DNA from: Desulfuromonadales bacterium | Lineage (GTDB): Bacteria; Desulfobacterota; Desulfuromonadia; Desulfuromonadales; Syntrophotaleaceae | Assembly (NCBI GenBank): GCA_030154185.1 | Contig: JASKKK010000002.1 | Location: forward strand, 30,621 to 94,620 | Length of the DNA: 64,000 bases | Direction: 5' to 3' | Shown: piece by piece, positions 38,887 through 47,939 of the stretch | Numbering within the stretch: position 1 is the stretch's first letter | How the letters are laid out: each line of letters begins with the position of its first letter | Made by a program: the position numbers and the translations under genes | Notes under the pieces: model-generated | Seen by the model: only the letters and a program-made list of their open reading frames with translations | Told to the model about the DNA's origin: nothing | Databases searched by the model: none

Positions 38887-39087
38887 CTATTTCTGCTTCT
38901 TTACGGTGCTGTCTGCTGCATCCAGAGGCACAGCCTCGTCGACGAGCATGACGGGGATATCATCTTCGACCGGGTACTGCAGACGGCATGCGTCACACAC
39001 CAAACCTTCGGGTTCGTTGACCGGGCGAACCGGCCCTTTGCAACGAGGACAGGCCAGGATATCGAGCAGTTCCTGAGCAATCGCCAT
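38887..39087 (-). CDS. Trm112 family protein
   Basis: LLDILACPRCKGPVRPVNEPEGLVCDACRLQYPVEDDIPVML. Confidence 0.92.
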   Translation of the reverse strand: MAIAQELLDILACPRCKGPVRPVNEPEGLVCDACRLQYPVEDDIPVMLVDEAVPLDAADSTVKKQK

Positions 39088-39091
39088 GGGA

Positions 39092-40180
39092 TCACCTCTC
39101 ATGATTGTTCGGATCTATAACAGCAGATAAGCGCCGTTCCAATGCACCGTTTTCCAGAAAAGCGAGTCGCAAAGGCACCTGAAAGCAGGGAAGCGGCAAA
39201 TCGGCATCCGCCAGCTTGACGGCATCTTTTTCGGTTGTAATGTAATAATCGGCGGCCCCGGCGGCTGCGGCCAACCTTGCCAAAACCTGCGCATCATATC
39301 CGGCATGGTCGGAAAAAGCCAAGGTTTGCGAAAGACTCAAACCATGGTTTTCCAGAGCACGGAAAAAGCTCCCCGGCTCGCCAACGCCGGCAAACGCGAC
39401 CCCCCGCAATGGGGCCAATTCCCTCATGCTGCGCTTCTCGCCGTCCAGGCTCAGGATACAATCATCCACCTCATGCCGGCAATGCAATACCGGGCCGGGA
39501 AGAACCGGATCCTTGCAGAACCTCTCGGGACAGCGGGTCAAGACAAAAAGGTGCGCACGGCGCAATGCGCATACAGGCTCACGCAGCAAGCCGGCCGGCA
39601 ACACTTTGCCATTGCCGAAAGGATGCAGGGCATCGAGCAACACCAGATCGAAATCCCTCTGTACAGCCAGATGTTGAAACCCGTCATCGAGGAGCACAAC
39701 CTGAGCACCGAGGGTATCGACGGCATGACGAACGCCTGCAGAGCGGCGCGGCGCGACGACGATAATGGCTTCGGGATTGCGGCGGGCCAAAAGCCAGGGT
39801 TCGTCACCGGCCGTTTTGACATCCAGCAACGGTCCGCGCCCTGCCGACACCACCCGCAAGGCTGCCCCTGCGCCGCTGGCATAGCCGCGGCTCACCACAG
39901 CCACGCGCTTGCCCCGAGACTGGCAGTAACGAATCAGGTAATCGACAACCGGCGTCTTTCCCGTTCCGCCCACACTCAGATTACCGACGGAAATAACCGG
40001 CACGGCAGCTCGGTATGAAGCCAGCCAGCCGAGCCGATACAGCCTGACGCGCAGGCTCATGACCAGAGCATAGAGCCAGCTCAACGGCAACAGCAGACCG
40101 TATACCAGCCGTTGCAGCAAGGAACGGGGACCGTAAACCGCCAGACGCCGATAGAATAAACCCAGGCCGGCCATGTTCAT
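39092..40180 (-). CDS. lpxK: Tetraacyldisaccharide 4'-kinase
   Basis: VPVISVGNLSVGGTGKTPVVDYLI, VVLLDDGFQHLAVQRDFDLVLLDA. Confidence 0.95.
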   Translation of the reverse strand: MNMAGLGLFYRRLAVYGPRSLLQRLVYGLLLPLSWLYALVMSLRVRLYRLGWLASYRAAVPVISVGNLSVGGTGKTPVVDYLIRYCQSRGKRVAVVSRGYASGAGAALRVVSAGRGPLLDVKTAGDEPWLLARRNPEAIIVVAPRRSAGVRHAVDTLGAQVVLLDDGFQHLAVQRDFDLVLLDALHPFGNGKVLPAGLLREPVCALRRAHLFVLTRCPERFCKDPVLPGPVLHCRHEVDDCILSLDGEKRSMRELAPLRGVAFAGVGEPGSFFRALENHGLSLSQTLAFSDHAGYDAQVLARLAAAAGAADYYITTEKDAVKLADADLPLPCFQVPLRLAFLENGALERRLSAVIDPNNHER

Positions 40181-41466
40181 GCGCCCAACTGCTGCCGGAT
40201 GACCTCGACCGTACGCTCCGTAGCTCCCGCATGCTGTTGCAAGAAACCGTATCCGGCCAGCCCCATGTCCGCTCTGGCTTCGGCATCGGTCAGTAAGGTG
40301 AGGAGTTCTTCAGACAGCTCGTTTTCTGAAACCGTTTTGCCGCCCCCGGCCTCTATCAACAGCCGGGCGATTTCGCGAAAATTAGCCATATGTGGTCCGA
40401 AAAGCACCGGCTTCTTCAACAACGAGGCTTCCAGAACATTGTGCCCTCCAACCGGCGCCAGGCTGCCGCCGACGAAAACCACGTCCGCAGCTGCATACAG
40501 TTTCAGCAGTTCGCCGACCGTATCGATCAGCAAAACGTCGCCGTGGCGCAAAATTCCACTCTTTTCCGACAGCGAGGTTCGTGCGACCCAGTTCAGCCCG
40601 CGGGCGGTCAGCATCTGTCCAACCTCCTGGGCCCGCCCCGGATGGCGCGGCGCCAGAACCAGACACAACCCGATGCCCCGGTCGCGCATTTTACAATAAG
40701 CATCCAGAATCGGTTCTTCCTCGCCGGAGTGTGTGCTGCCCGCCACCCAAACCAGAGAATCGGCTGGTAATTTATACATCGACCTCAAATCTGTCGGGTT
40801 CATGGCACTCACACCGTCGCAGGACATATCGAATTTCAGATTACCCGTAACCGCAACCCGCCCGGCGGATGCTCCAAGAGATAATATGCGCTCCTTATCC
40901 TGCTGAGTCTGCATGCACAAGGCAGCAAACCGATTCAGGACTGGACGCAGGAAAAAGCGCATTTTCCGATATCGGGGAAAGGAACGATCAGATAATCGAC
41001 CATTGACAAGCACCAGAGGAATGGAAGCCTGCTTTGCGCATCGCACCAGGTTGGGCCATATTTCGGTTTCTACAATGATTACCAAGTCGGGACTGAGCCG
41101 CTTTAATACCCGGCGCACGGCCCAGGAAAGATCGAAAGGAAAAAACAGGCTTAAATCGATCTCGTCGATATTTTCGGCGACGGCATGTCCGGTCTCGGTA
41201 ACATTGGTAAGCACCAGCGCATGGTCGGGATAGGTCCTTTTTAGTGCGCGTATCAAAGACACGGCGGCACGGGTCTCGCCGACCGATACGGCATGCAGCC
41301 AAAGAATCGGTCGCCCCTTCAACAGCGATAACCGACCTGGAGCATACCATCCGAAACGCTCCCTGAGTCCCTGCCGGTTTTTCCCTCCACAAAGCCTGCG
41401 AAGCAAGTACCACGGCACCAGGGCCGCGGCACCGACAAGCCAGATAAGATCGTACAGAAGGTACAC
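40177..41466 (-). CDS. waaA: 3-deoxy-D-manno-octulosonic acid transferase
   Basis: ILWLHAVSVGETRAAVSLIRALKRTYPDHALVLTNVTETG, VFVGGSLAPVGGHNVLEA. Confidence 0.95.
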   Translation of the reverse strand: MYLLYDLIWLVGAAALVPWYLLRRLCGGKNRQGLRERFGWYAPGRLSLLKGRPILWLHAVSVGETRAAVSLIRALKRTYPDHALVLTNVTETGHAVAENIDEIDLSLFFPFDLSWAVRRVLKRLSPDLVIIVETEIWPNLVRCAKQASIPLVLVNGRLSDRSFPRYRKMRFFLRPVLNRFAALCMQTQQDKERILSLGASAGRVAVTGNLKFDMSCDGVSAMNPTDLRSMYKLPADSLVWVAGSTHSGEEEPILDAYCKMRDRGIGLCLVLAPRHPGRAQEVGQMLTARGLNWVARTSLSEKSGILRHGDVLLIDTVGELLKLYAAADVVFVGGSLAPVGGHNVLEASLLKKPVLFGPHMANFREIARLLIEAGGGKTVSENELSEELLTLLTDAEARADMGLAGYGFLQQHAGATERTVEVIRQQLGA

Positions 41467-41488
41467 GCGAGCCTCCCCTTATCCCAGG

Positions 41489-43258
41489 TCAGTTCCGTTC
41501 GACGAATTGCATTTCATAAAGGCGACTGTAAAGGCCGCCTCCGGCCAGGAGTTGCTGATGATTGCCGGTTTCGCAAATACGCCCGTCCTCCAAAACAACG
41601 ATTTTATCCGCGTGCATGACGGTGGACAGCCGGTGCGCCACGACGATGGTCGTGCGGTTCTCCATGAGATTGACAAGCGCTTTCTGCACCATGGCCTCGC
41701 TTTCGGTATCGAGAGCGCTGGTCGCCTCATCGAGCAGCAGAATCGGCGCATCGCGCAGAATGGCCCTGGCGATACAGATACGCTGTCGCTGACCGCCTGA
41801 GAGTCTCACTCCGCGATCGCCTATAACCGTCTCGTATCCATCAGGCATGGACCGGACAAACGCGTCGGCATAGGCCAGCCTGGCGGCCTTTTCAACTTCG
41901 GCGTCGGCGGCTTCGAGACGGCCGTATCGGATATTGTTGCGCACGGTATCGTTGAACAGAAAGGTCTCCTGGTCCACCAGGGCGATATTCTGCTTGAGGC
42001 TTTCCTGGGTCAGATATTTGATATCCTGCCCATCGATGAGGATGTTTCCTTTTTGAGGATCGTAGAACCGATTGAGCAGTCCGATGATGGTGGACTTGCC
42101 GCCGCCGCTCGGTCCGACCAGGGCAACGATTTCTCCGGAACGGATGGAGAGGTTGAAATCTTGCAGAACGGGTTCCTCCCCATAGGAAAAATCGACCTGA
42201 CAAAAGTCGATATTCCCTGCCATCCTCGATGCCGGCAGGGCATCGGCGTGATCCGCGATATCGGCTTTCTCGTCCATCAGTTCGAACACCCGCTCGGCAG
42301 CTCCGAGTGAACGCTGAATCGTATTGCTGACCTTGGTAAGACGCTTCATGGGGGCGTACATCATCAATAAAGCCGCAACGAAGGAAGACAGATCCCCCTG
42401 GGTCATGGCCCCCTGGCTGACGCGATGAATACCGTACCACAGTACCGCCCCGACCCCCAGGGAAGACAGAATTTCAATTACCGGCGTCGCCGCTGAATCG
42501 TATTTGAGTACTTTGCGAATGAAATGATAAAAACGTTTATTTTCCGTTTTGAAGCGATCGGTTTCGCGGGCCTCGGTACCAAAAGCCTTGATCACCTTGA
42601 TGCCGGCAAGGGATTCTTGCAATACCCGCGTCAGGTTACCCATGGTGCGCTGCCCACGCCGCGTATTGTCCTTGATACGACGCCCGATAATACTTGCGGG
42701 AATTACCGCAACCGGCATGACCACAAATGCGATGGAGGCAAGTCGCCAATCGCTCTGAAACGCGACGATGGTCAATCCGATCAGGGTGAAACTCTCCCGC
42801 AAACCATCCACCAGCACATCGGCCGCCGAACGCGACAGCGCACCGACATCATTGAGAATACGGGACATCACATTGCCGGTCGAACTGCGGGAAAAGTATC
42901 CCATGGAAAGGGCCATGGAATGAGCATAAAGATCGTTGCGAATATCCTGCACGACCAGTTGCCCGGCAGTCTTGATGAAATATTCCTGAATATAGCGCCC
43001 CGCCCCTTTGCACAACGCCAGACCTATGACGATAATGGGAACGAGATTGACCAAGCCTTTCTCGGTAGCGATAAGCACATCGTCGACAAAAGGCTTGACC
43101 AGCTTGGCCGTTGCCACATCCGCCCCGGAAACCAGAATCGATGCCCCCATGGCCAGGAACACGCGAAAAAGATAGGGCCTGGAATAATAGTAAAGCCGAC
43201 GATAGAGTTGTCTGGGGTTATACCTCACAAAAATACTCTCCTTGCGATTCGCTTTCAC
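41489..43258 (-). CDS. msbA: Lipid A export ABC transporter ATP-binding/permease MsbA
   Basis: ABC exporter with LVGPSGGGKSTIIGLLNRFYDP and RLSGGQRQRICIARAILRDAPILLLDEATSALD; between lpxB and waaA. Confidence 0.9.
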   Translation of the reverse strand: MKANRKESIFVRYNPRQLYRRLYYYSRPYLFRVFLAMGASILVSGADVATAKLVKPFVDDVLIATEKGLVNLVPIIVIGLALCKGAGRYIQEYFIKTAGQLVVQDIRNDLYAHSMALSMGYFSRSSTGNVMSRILNDVGALSRSAADVLVDGLRESFTLIGLTIVAFQSDWRLASIAFVVMPVAVIPASIIGRRIKDNTRRGQRTMGNLTRVLQESLAGIKVIKAFGTEARETDRFKTENKRFYHFIRKVLKYDSAATPVIEILSSLGVGAVLWYGIHRVSQGAMTQGDLSSFVAALLMMYAPMKRLTKVSNTIQRSLGAAERVFELMDEKADIADHADALPASRMAGNIDFCQVDFSYGEEPVLQDFNLSIRSGEIVALVGPSGGGKSTIIGLLNRFYDPQKGNILIDGQDIKYLTQESLKQNIALVDQETFLFNDTVRNNIRYGRLEAADAEVEKAARLAYADAFVRSMPDGYETVIGDRGVRLSGGQRQRICIARAILRDAPILLLDEATSALDTESEAMVQKALVNLMENRTTIVVAHRLSTVMHADKIVVLEDGRICETGNHQQLLAGGGLYSRLYEMQFVERN

Positions 43259-44402
43259 GAATCATTTCGGAAACCATGCGCGCCACTCGCGCGGCACACC
43301 CTCCCTCGCCCAAACGCTGTCGGACGACGGCAAGGCCATCGCGCATGGCACGATTGTAACCGGTCTGCGACAAAATGGTGTCGATCTCCCCGGCAATACG
43401 TTTCGGCATGGCATCGTCCTGAATAAATTCTCTGACCACCTCGCGGCCCGCCACGATGTTGGCAAGACCGATATGAGGCACCCGGACCAGGCGGCGTCCA
43501 ACGGCATAACTCAGCGGAGCCATCTTGTAAACAATGGTCATGGGCGTACCGACCAGGGCGATCTGCAAGGTAACCGTCCCGGATACGCTGATGATCGCAT
43601 CGCAGGCATTGATGACGTTGTAGACATCTTCCGTAACCAGCGTTATCGGCAGGTCGTAGGGCGCGACCAGAGCTTCGAGATCCTGCCTGCGAAAACTCGA
43701 GGCGACGGGCAGCAGGAATTGAATATCGGAATGCTTTTCAAGCAATTCGGCCGCCGTTTGCATGATGGTATCGAAAATATATCTGAGTTCGTTCTTGCGG
43801 CTGCCGGGGAAAAGACCGACTACCGGCACGGCCGGATCGAGCCCGTGCTGGCGAAGAAAGCTATCGCGATCGAGGGTGATGCCGAATTCATCCAACAGCG
43901 GGTGGCCGACATACTTCACATCGATGTCCAGTCCCTCGTACAGTTCGGGCTCAAACGGAAAGATGGCGGCCAGTCGGTCAACCACCGATGCGATGCGACG
44001 GACCCGGCCACGCCGCCATGCCCAAACCTGCGGGCTGACATAGTAAAGAACAGGAACTCCCGCCTTTTTGGCCTGAGCCGCCAATAACAGATTGAACTCT
44101 GCGAAGTCGATCAGAACCAGGGCATCGGGCTTTTGCGGACCATTGAGAATTTTTTTCAGACGCCGGTAGGCACGCCAGACCGACGGCAGATGTCCGAGGA
44201 CCTCGACCAATCCCATGACCGCGAGTTTTTCGCCGGAAATCAATATCTCACAGCCGGCTTTGGCCATGCATGCACCACCGACCCCGAAAAATTTTAAATC
44301 CGGATCGACTTTGGCCGCCGCCTCGATCAGATTCGCCCCATGCATGTCCCCGGAAGCCTCACCGGTGACGATCATGACCCTGCGCTGTTTGACCTTTTGC
44401 AT
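43218..44402 (-). CDS. lpxB: Lipid-A-disaccharide synthase
   Basis: VMIVTGEASGDMHGANLI, YYVSPQVWAWRRGRVRRIA, GLFPGSRKNEL. Confidence 0.96.
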   Translation of the reverse strand: MQKVKQRRVMIVTGEASGDMHGANLIEAAAKVDPDLKFFGVGGACMAKAGCEILISGEKLAVMGLVEVLGHLPSVWRAYRRLKKILNGPQKPDALVLIDFAEFNLLLAAQAKKAGVPVLYYVSPQVWAWRRGRVRRIASVVDRLAAIFPFEPELYEGLDIDVKYVGHPLLDEFGITLDRDSFLRQHGLDPAVPVVGLFPGSRKNELRYIFDTIMQTAAELLEKHSDIQFLLPVASSFRRQDLEALVAPYDLPITLVTEDVYNVINACDAIISVSGTVTLQIALVGTPMTIVYKMAPLSYAVGRRLVRVPHIGLANIVAGREVVREFIQDDAMPKRIAGEIDTILSQTGYNRAMRDGLAVVRQRLGEGGCAARVARMVSEMIRESESQGEYFCEV

Positions 44403-44411
44403 CGGATGCTC

Positions 44412-45506
44412 CTAAAGGGCGGACATCAAAGCTTTGCAGATCTGATCGATCTGTTCTTCCTTCAGTTCGGGATACATGGGCAAGGAAAGGACCTCCTCTG
44501 CAGCCTGTTCCGTCACCGGCAGGGAGAGTCCGTCGCAAGCCCCGGCGAATACCTCCTGAAGATGGAGGGGAACCGGGTAGTAGATGGCCGATGCAATCCC
44601 TTGTTCGGCCAGCACCTGCTGAACGTTATGCCGATTCCGGACACGGATGGTGTACTGATGAAAAACGTGGGTACCAAGTCCATCTTCAACGGGTATGGTG
44701 ACCGAGGAGTCGCCCAGGCGAGCATTGTAAAGAGCGGCGTTTTGGCGACGCTGCCGATTGTAGGAATCGATATATTTGAGTTTTGTACGCAAAACAACCG
44801 CCTGCAGATCATCCAGGCGGCTGTTGTATCCGATAACGGCGTGGTAATAACGCTCTCGGCTGCCGTGATTACGCAGCATCCGAATGCGATCGGCCAGTTG
44901 CTCGTCATCGGTAACGATCATGCCGCCATCGCCGTAGCAGCCGAGATTCTTGCTGGGGAAAAACGAAAAACACCCCAGATCGCCCCAGGCACCGGTCATG
45001 CGCCCCTGATAATCGGCGCCAAAGGATTGCGCGCAATCTTCCACCATACGTAAATCGTGTTTCCTGCACAAAGCTTCAAGCGCCTGGAGCTCGGCCGGCT
45101 GTCCGAACAGATGAACGGGAATGACCGCGCGAGTACGTTCGCTTATGGCATTTTCGATCTTGGCCACATCGATATTGAAAGTAGCAGGATCGATATCGAC
45201 AAAAACGGGAGTGGCACCCACGTAGGCGATAGCCTCGGCAGTAGCGATAAAGGTAAAAGCGGTGGTTATCACCTCATCACCAGGTCCTACACCTGCTGCG
45301 CGCAAGGCAAGGTGCAGGGCATCCGTTCCTGAAGCGACTCCAAATGCATGACGGACACCGCAATAGGCGGCGATTTCCTGCTCCAGGGCTTCTCCCTGAG
45401 GACCGAGAACGAAGCGCGTGGACTCCAGCACATCGAGAAGTCCCCGATTAATTTCGTCCTTGATGCTGTCATACTGCCCCTTCAGATCAACCATGGGAAT
45501 AGACAT
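44412..45506 (-). CDS. DegT/DnrJ/EryC1/StrS aminotransferase, candidate GnnB (UDP-3-keto-GlcNAc aminotransferase)
   Basis: MSIPMVDLKGQYDSIKDEINRGLLDVL, ASGTDALHLALRAAGVGPGDEVIT, FSFFPSKNLGCYGDGGMIV; between the Gfo/Idh gene and lpxB. Confidence 0.9.
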   Translation of the reverse strand: MSIPMVDLKGQYDSIKDEINRGLLDVLESTRFVLGPQGEALEQEIAAYCGVRHAFGVASGTDALHLALRAAGVGPGDEVITTAFTFIATAEAIAYVGATPVFVDIDPATFNIDVAKIENAISERTRAVIPVHLFGQPAELQALEALCRKHDLRMVEDCAQSFGADYQGRMTGAWGDLGCFSFFPSKNLGCYGDGGMIVTDDEQLADRIRMLRNHGSRERYYHAVIGYNSRLDDLQAVVLRTKLKYIDSYNRQRRQNAALYNARLGDSSVTIPVEDGLGTHVFHQYTIRVRNRHNVQQVLAEQGIASAIYYPVPLHLQEVFAGACDGLSLPVTEQAAEEVLSLPMYPELKEEQIDQICKALMSAL

Positions 45507-45708
45507 GTCGTATCCTTTAAGAAACATAACTGTTTGCACATTTTATTCGCGCCCATGGAAGAAGAAGTTCCTGGGCGCCGGTCAAGCCCGAAAGCTTGAA
45601 TAATGGGGCTTGAAACTTTCCCCTGCTATCTGCTCTTTGAACTTTCCCGCATCCTTTGCGATTTCGACAACAAAAACCTCAAGGCGAAACAATCCGGCGA
45701 TTCAACGA

Positions 45709-45742
45709 CAAAAAGGCGAGGCCCGGCGTATCGGCCCCGCCT
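45709..45742 (-). terminator. Hairpin downstream of the Gfo/Idh gene
   Basis: aggcgaggcc...ggccccgcct, followed by ttttt on the minus strand. Confidence 0.6.
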
Positions 45743-45769
45743 GCAAAACAACAAGATAAAACGCAACCG

Positions 45770-46720
45770 TCAACCCGCCAGCATACCTCCCAAACGGCGA
45801 CTGATCTGCAATGCCACCTCAAGGGCGCGGCGACCGTCTTCACCGTCGACAATGGGCGACGTACCGTTTTTTACTGCGCAGAGAAAAGCTTCGATCTCCT
45901 TGAGCAGAGCGTCGCTCTCGGCAAAGTCTTTTTCCTGCATGGTTATCCCGGGCAGACCGGGCAGACTCATGCCTTTGCCGCCTTTGCGACAAACCGCTAT
46001 CCTGCGCTTTTGCTAATCGATGGAAAAATAACCATCAGCTTGAAAGACCCGTACCTTGCGCATCGCGTCCCGACTGACACGACTGGCAGTGACGTTGGCC
46101 ACACAGCCGCTGGCGAACTCGAGACGGGCATTTGCAATATCGACCTCTTCGGACAATACGGGCACACCGGAGGCATGTATCGACGTCAGCTCGGATTGAA
46201 CCATATTGAGTATGATATCGATATCGTGAATCATGAGGTCAAGTACCACATTCACGTCGGTTCCCCGGCCCCGAAAAGGTGTCAGGCGATGGGACTCAAT
46301 GAACATGGGGCGGCTCAGCTCTCCATTCAGCGCCACGATGGCCGGATTAAAACGCTCGAGATGCCCCACCTGCAGCAAGGCCCCGTTCTGACGAGCCAGA
46401 GAGATCAGTTCGTCCGCTTCGGCAACCGTTTCGGTAATCGGCTTTTCGACCAGAACGTGTCGGCCGGCAAGCAGAAAGTCCTTGGCAACTTCGAAATGCA
46501 GGCGCGTCGGTACGACGACCGACGCAACATCGACCTGTTCCAGCAGCTCCCGGTAGTCCGAAAAGGCAGCACAACCTACCTCTGCCGCCACCTTTTCAGC
46601 CGCCGCGCGGTCCACATCGACCACACCGACCAGTTCGACGCCGGGCAGTGCAGCGTATTTCTGGGCGTGGAAGCGCCCCAGATACCCTACACCGACAACG
46701 GCGGCGCGCAGGTCTTTCAT
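45770..46720 (-). pseudogene. Gfo/Idh/MocA oxidoreductase (candidate GnnA) with one in-frame TAG at 46015..46013
   Basis: Track ORFs 46013..46720 (235 aa) and 45770..45970 (66 aa) share a frame. The minus strand reads GATGGTTATTTTTCCATCGATTAGCAAAAGCGCAGG, so the protein continues as ...GYFSID*QKRRIAVCRKGGKGMSLPG... Confidence 0.85.
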
Positions 46721-47487
46721 CGGGCAACACCCCTTTCGCTGTCCCGGATGAAATCGACAAAAACCTGTATCTCGGGAGCGGCGGAAATCTCGGAAGTGAT
46801 CCGCGCAAGAGCTTCTTCCTGACGAAGATTGCTGCGGAACATCAGTTTATAGGCCTGCTTGATGTCTCTAAGGATCTCCTCGGAAAAACCGCGCCGTTTG
46901 AGACCGACCAGGTTGATGCCGGCGGCCTTGGCCCGGTCGCCCTGGGCTATGATATAAGGAGCGATATCCTGGGTTACCATGCTGCCACCGCTGAGCATGG
47001 CGTGGCAGCCGATACGGGTAAACTGGTGAACTGCGGACAGTCCTCCAAGTATGGCCCAGTCATCCACCCGCACATGTCCACCAAGGGTAGCACCATTAGC
47101 GAGGATGACGCGATTTCCGATAATGCAGTCATGCGCCACGTGGGTATAGGCCATAAACAGGTTATCGCTGCCGATCACCGTTTCTCCGCCACCGTCTTCC
47201 GTACCCCGATGCATGGTAACAAACTCGCGAATGGTATTGCGGTCTCCGATGCGCAGACGCGATTCTTCTCCCTTGAACTTAAGGTCCTGGGGTTCGGCAC
47301 CGATGGAGGCAAACTGAAAGATACGATTGTCCCTGCCGATTTCGGTCCACCCCTCGATGACCGCATGAGCGCCGATCCGGGTCCCACCCGCAATAGTGAC
47401 GTTGGGGCCGATAACCGCGTAGGGGCCGATTTCCACACTGGCATCGATGCAAGCACCATCATGAATAATTGCCGTAGCATGAATCAT
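46717..47487 (-). CDS. lpxA: UDP-N-acetylglucosamine (or UDP-GlcNAc3N) acyltransferase
   Basis: Hexapeptide repeats, MIHATAIIHDGACIDASVEIGPYAVIG, FVTMHRGT, AHDCIIGN, PYIIAQGDRAKAAGINLVGLKRRGF. Confidence 0.96.
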   Translation of the reverse strand: MIHATAIIHDGACIDASVEIGPYAVIGPNVTIAGGTRIGAHAVIEGWTEIGRDNRIFQFASIGAEPQDLKFKGEESRLRIGDRNTIREFVTMHRGTEDGGGETVIGSDNLFMAYTHVAHDCIIGNRVILANGATLGGHVRVDDWAILGGLSAVHQFTRIGCHAMLSGGSMVTQDIAPYIIAQGDRAKAAGINLVGLKRRGFSEEILRDIKQAYKLMFRSNLRQEEALARITSEISAAPEIQVFVDFIRDSERGVAR

Positions 47488-47491
47488 GGTA

Positions 47492-47935
47492 TCAATCCTG
47501 AGCCCGGGGTGCAAAGACCGCCTTCAGTTCGGCTTCGGCAACCAGATTGCCATCGACATAAGCCTTACCATCGAAAACATAAAGCCCTCTGCGGCTGTTA
47601 ACCAATTCCAAGTTAAGTTTCAAAACGTCACCGGGACCTACGGGACGCCGAAAACGAGCGTTGTTGATGCCGGTAAAATACGGTACCTGATCGCCCTTGT
47701 CTCCAGCGGTCAAAGCGGCGACAGCGCCACCGACCTGGGCCATGGCTTCGATAATCAGAACACCCGGCATGATAGGGTGTCCGGGATAATGTCCTTGGAA
47801 AAAGGGTTCGTTGATGGTAACGTTTTTGATACCCACGGCCCTTTTGCCGGGTTCCAGATCAACAATGCGATCCACCAGAAGAAAGGGATAACGGTGCGGC
47901 AGCAATTTCATGATATCAAAAATTTCGAGGGTCAT
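47492..47935 (-). CDS. fabZ: 3-hydroxyacyl-ACP dehydratase
   Basis: LPHRYPFLLVDRIV, FQGHYPGHPIMPGVLIIEAMAQVG. Confidence 0.97.
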   Translation of the reverse strand: MTLEIFDIMKLLPHRYPFLLVDRIVDLEPGKRAVGIKNVTINEPFFQGHYPGHPIMPGVLIIEAMAQVGGAVAALTAGDKGDQVPYFTGINNARFRRPVGPGDVLKLNLELVNSRRGLYVFDGKAYVDGNLVAEAELKAVFAPRAQD

Positions 47936-47939
47936 GCTG

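Noticed and set aside
46013-46015. Pyrrolysine at the in-frame TAG
   Set aside because: Not favoured: no pyl genes in the window and TAG serves as a normal stop for purM and lolD; kept only as an alternative to be tested.
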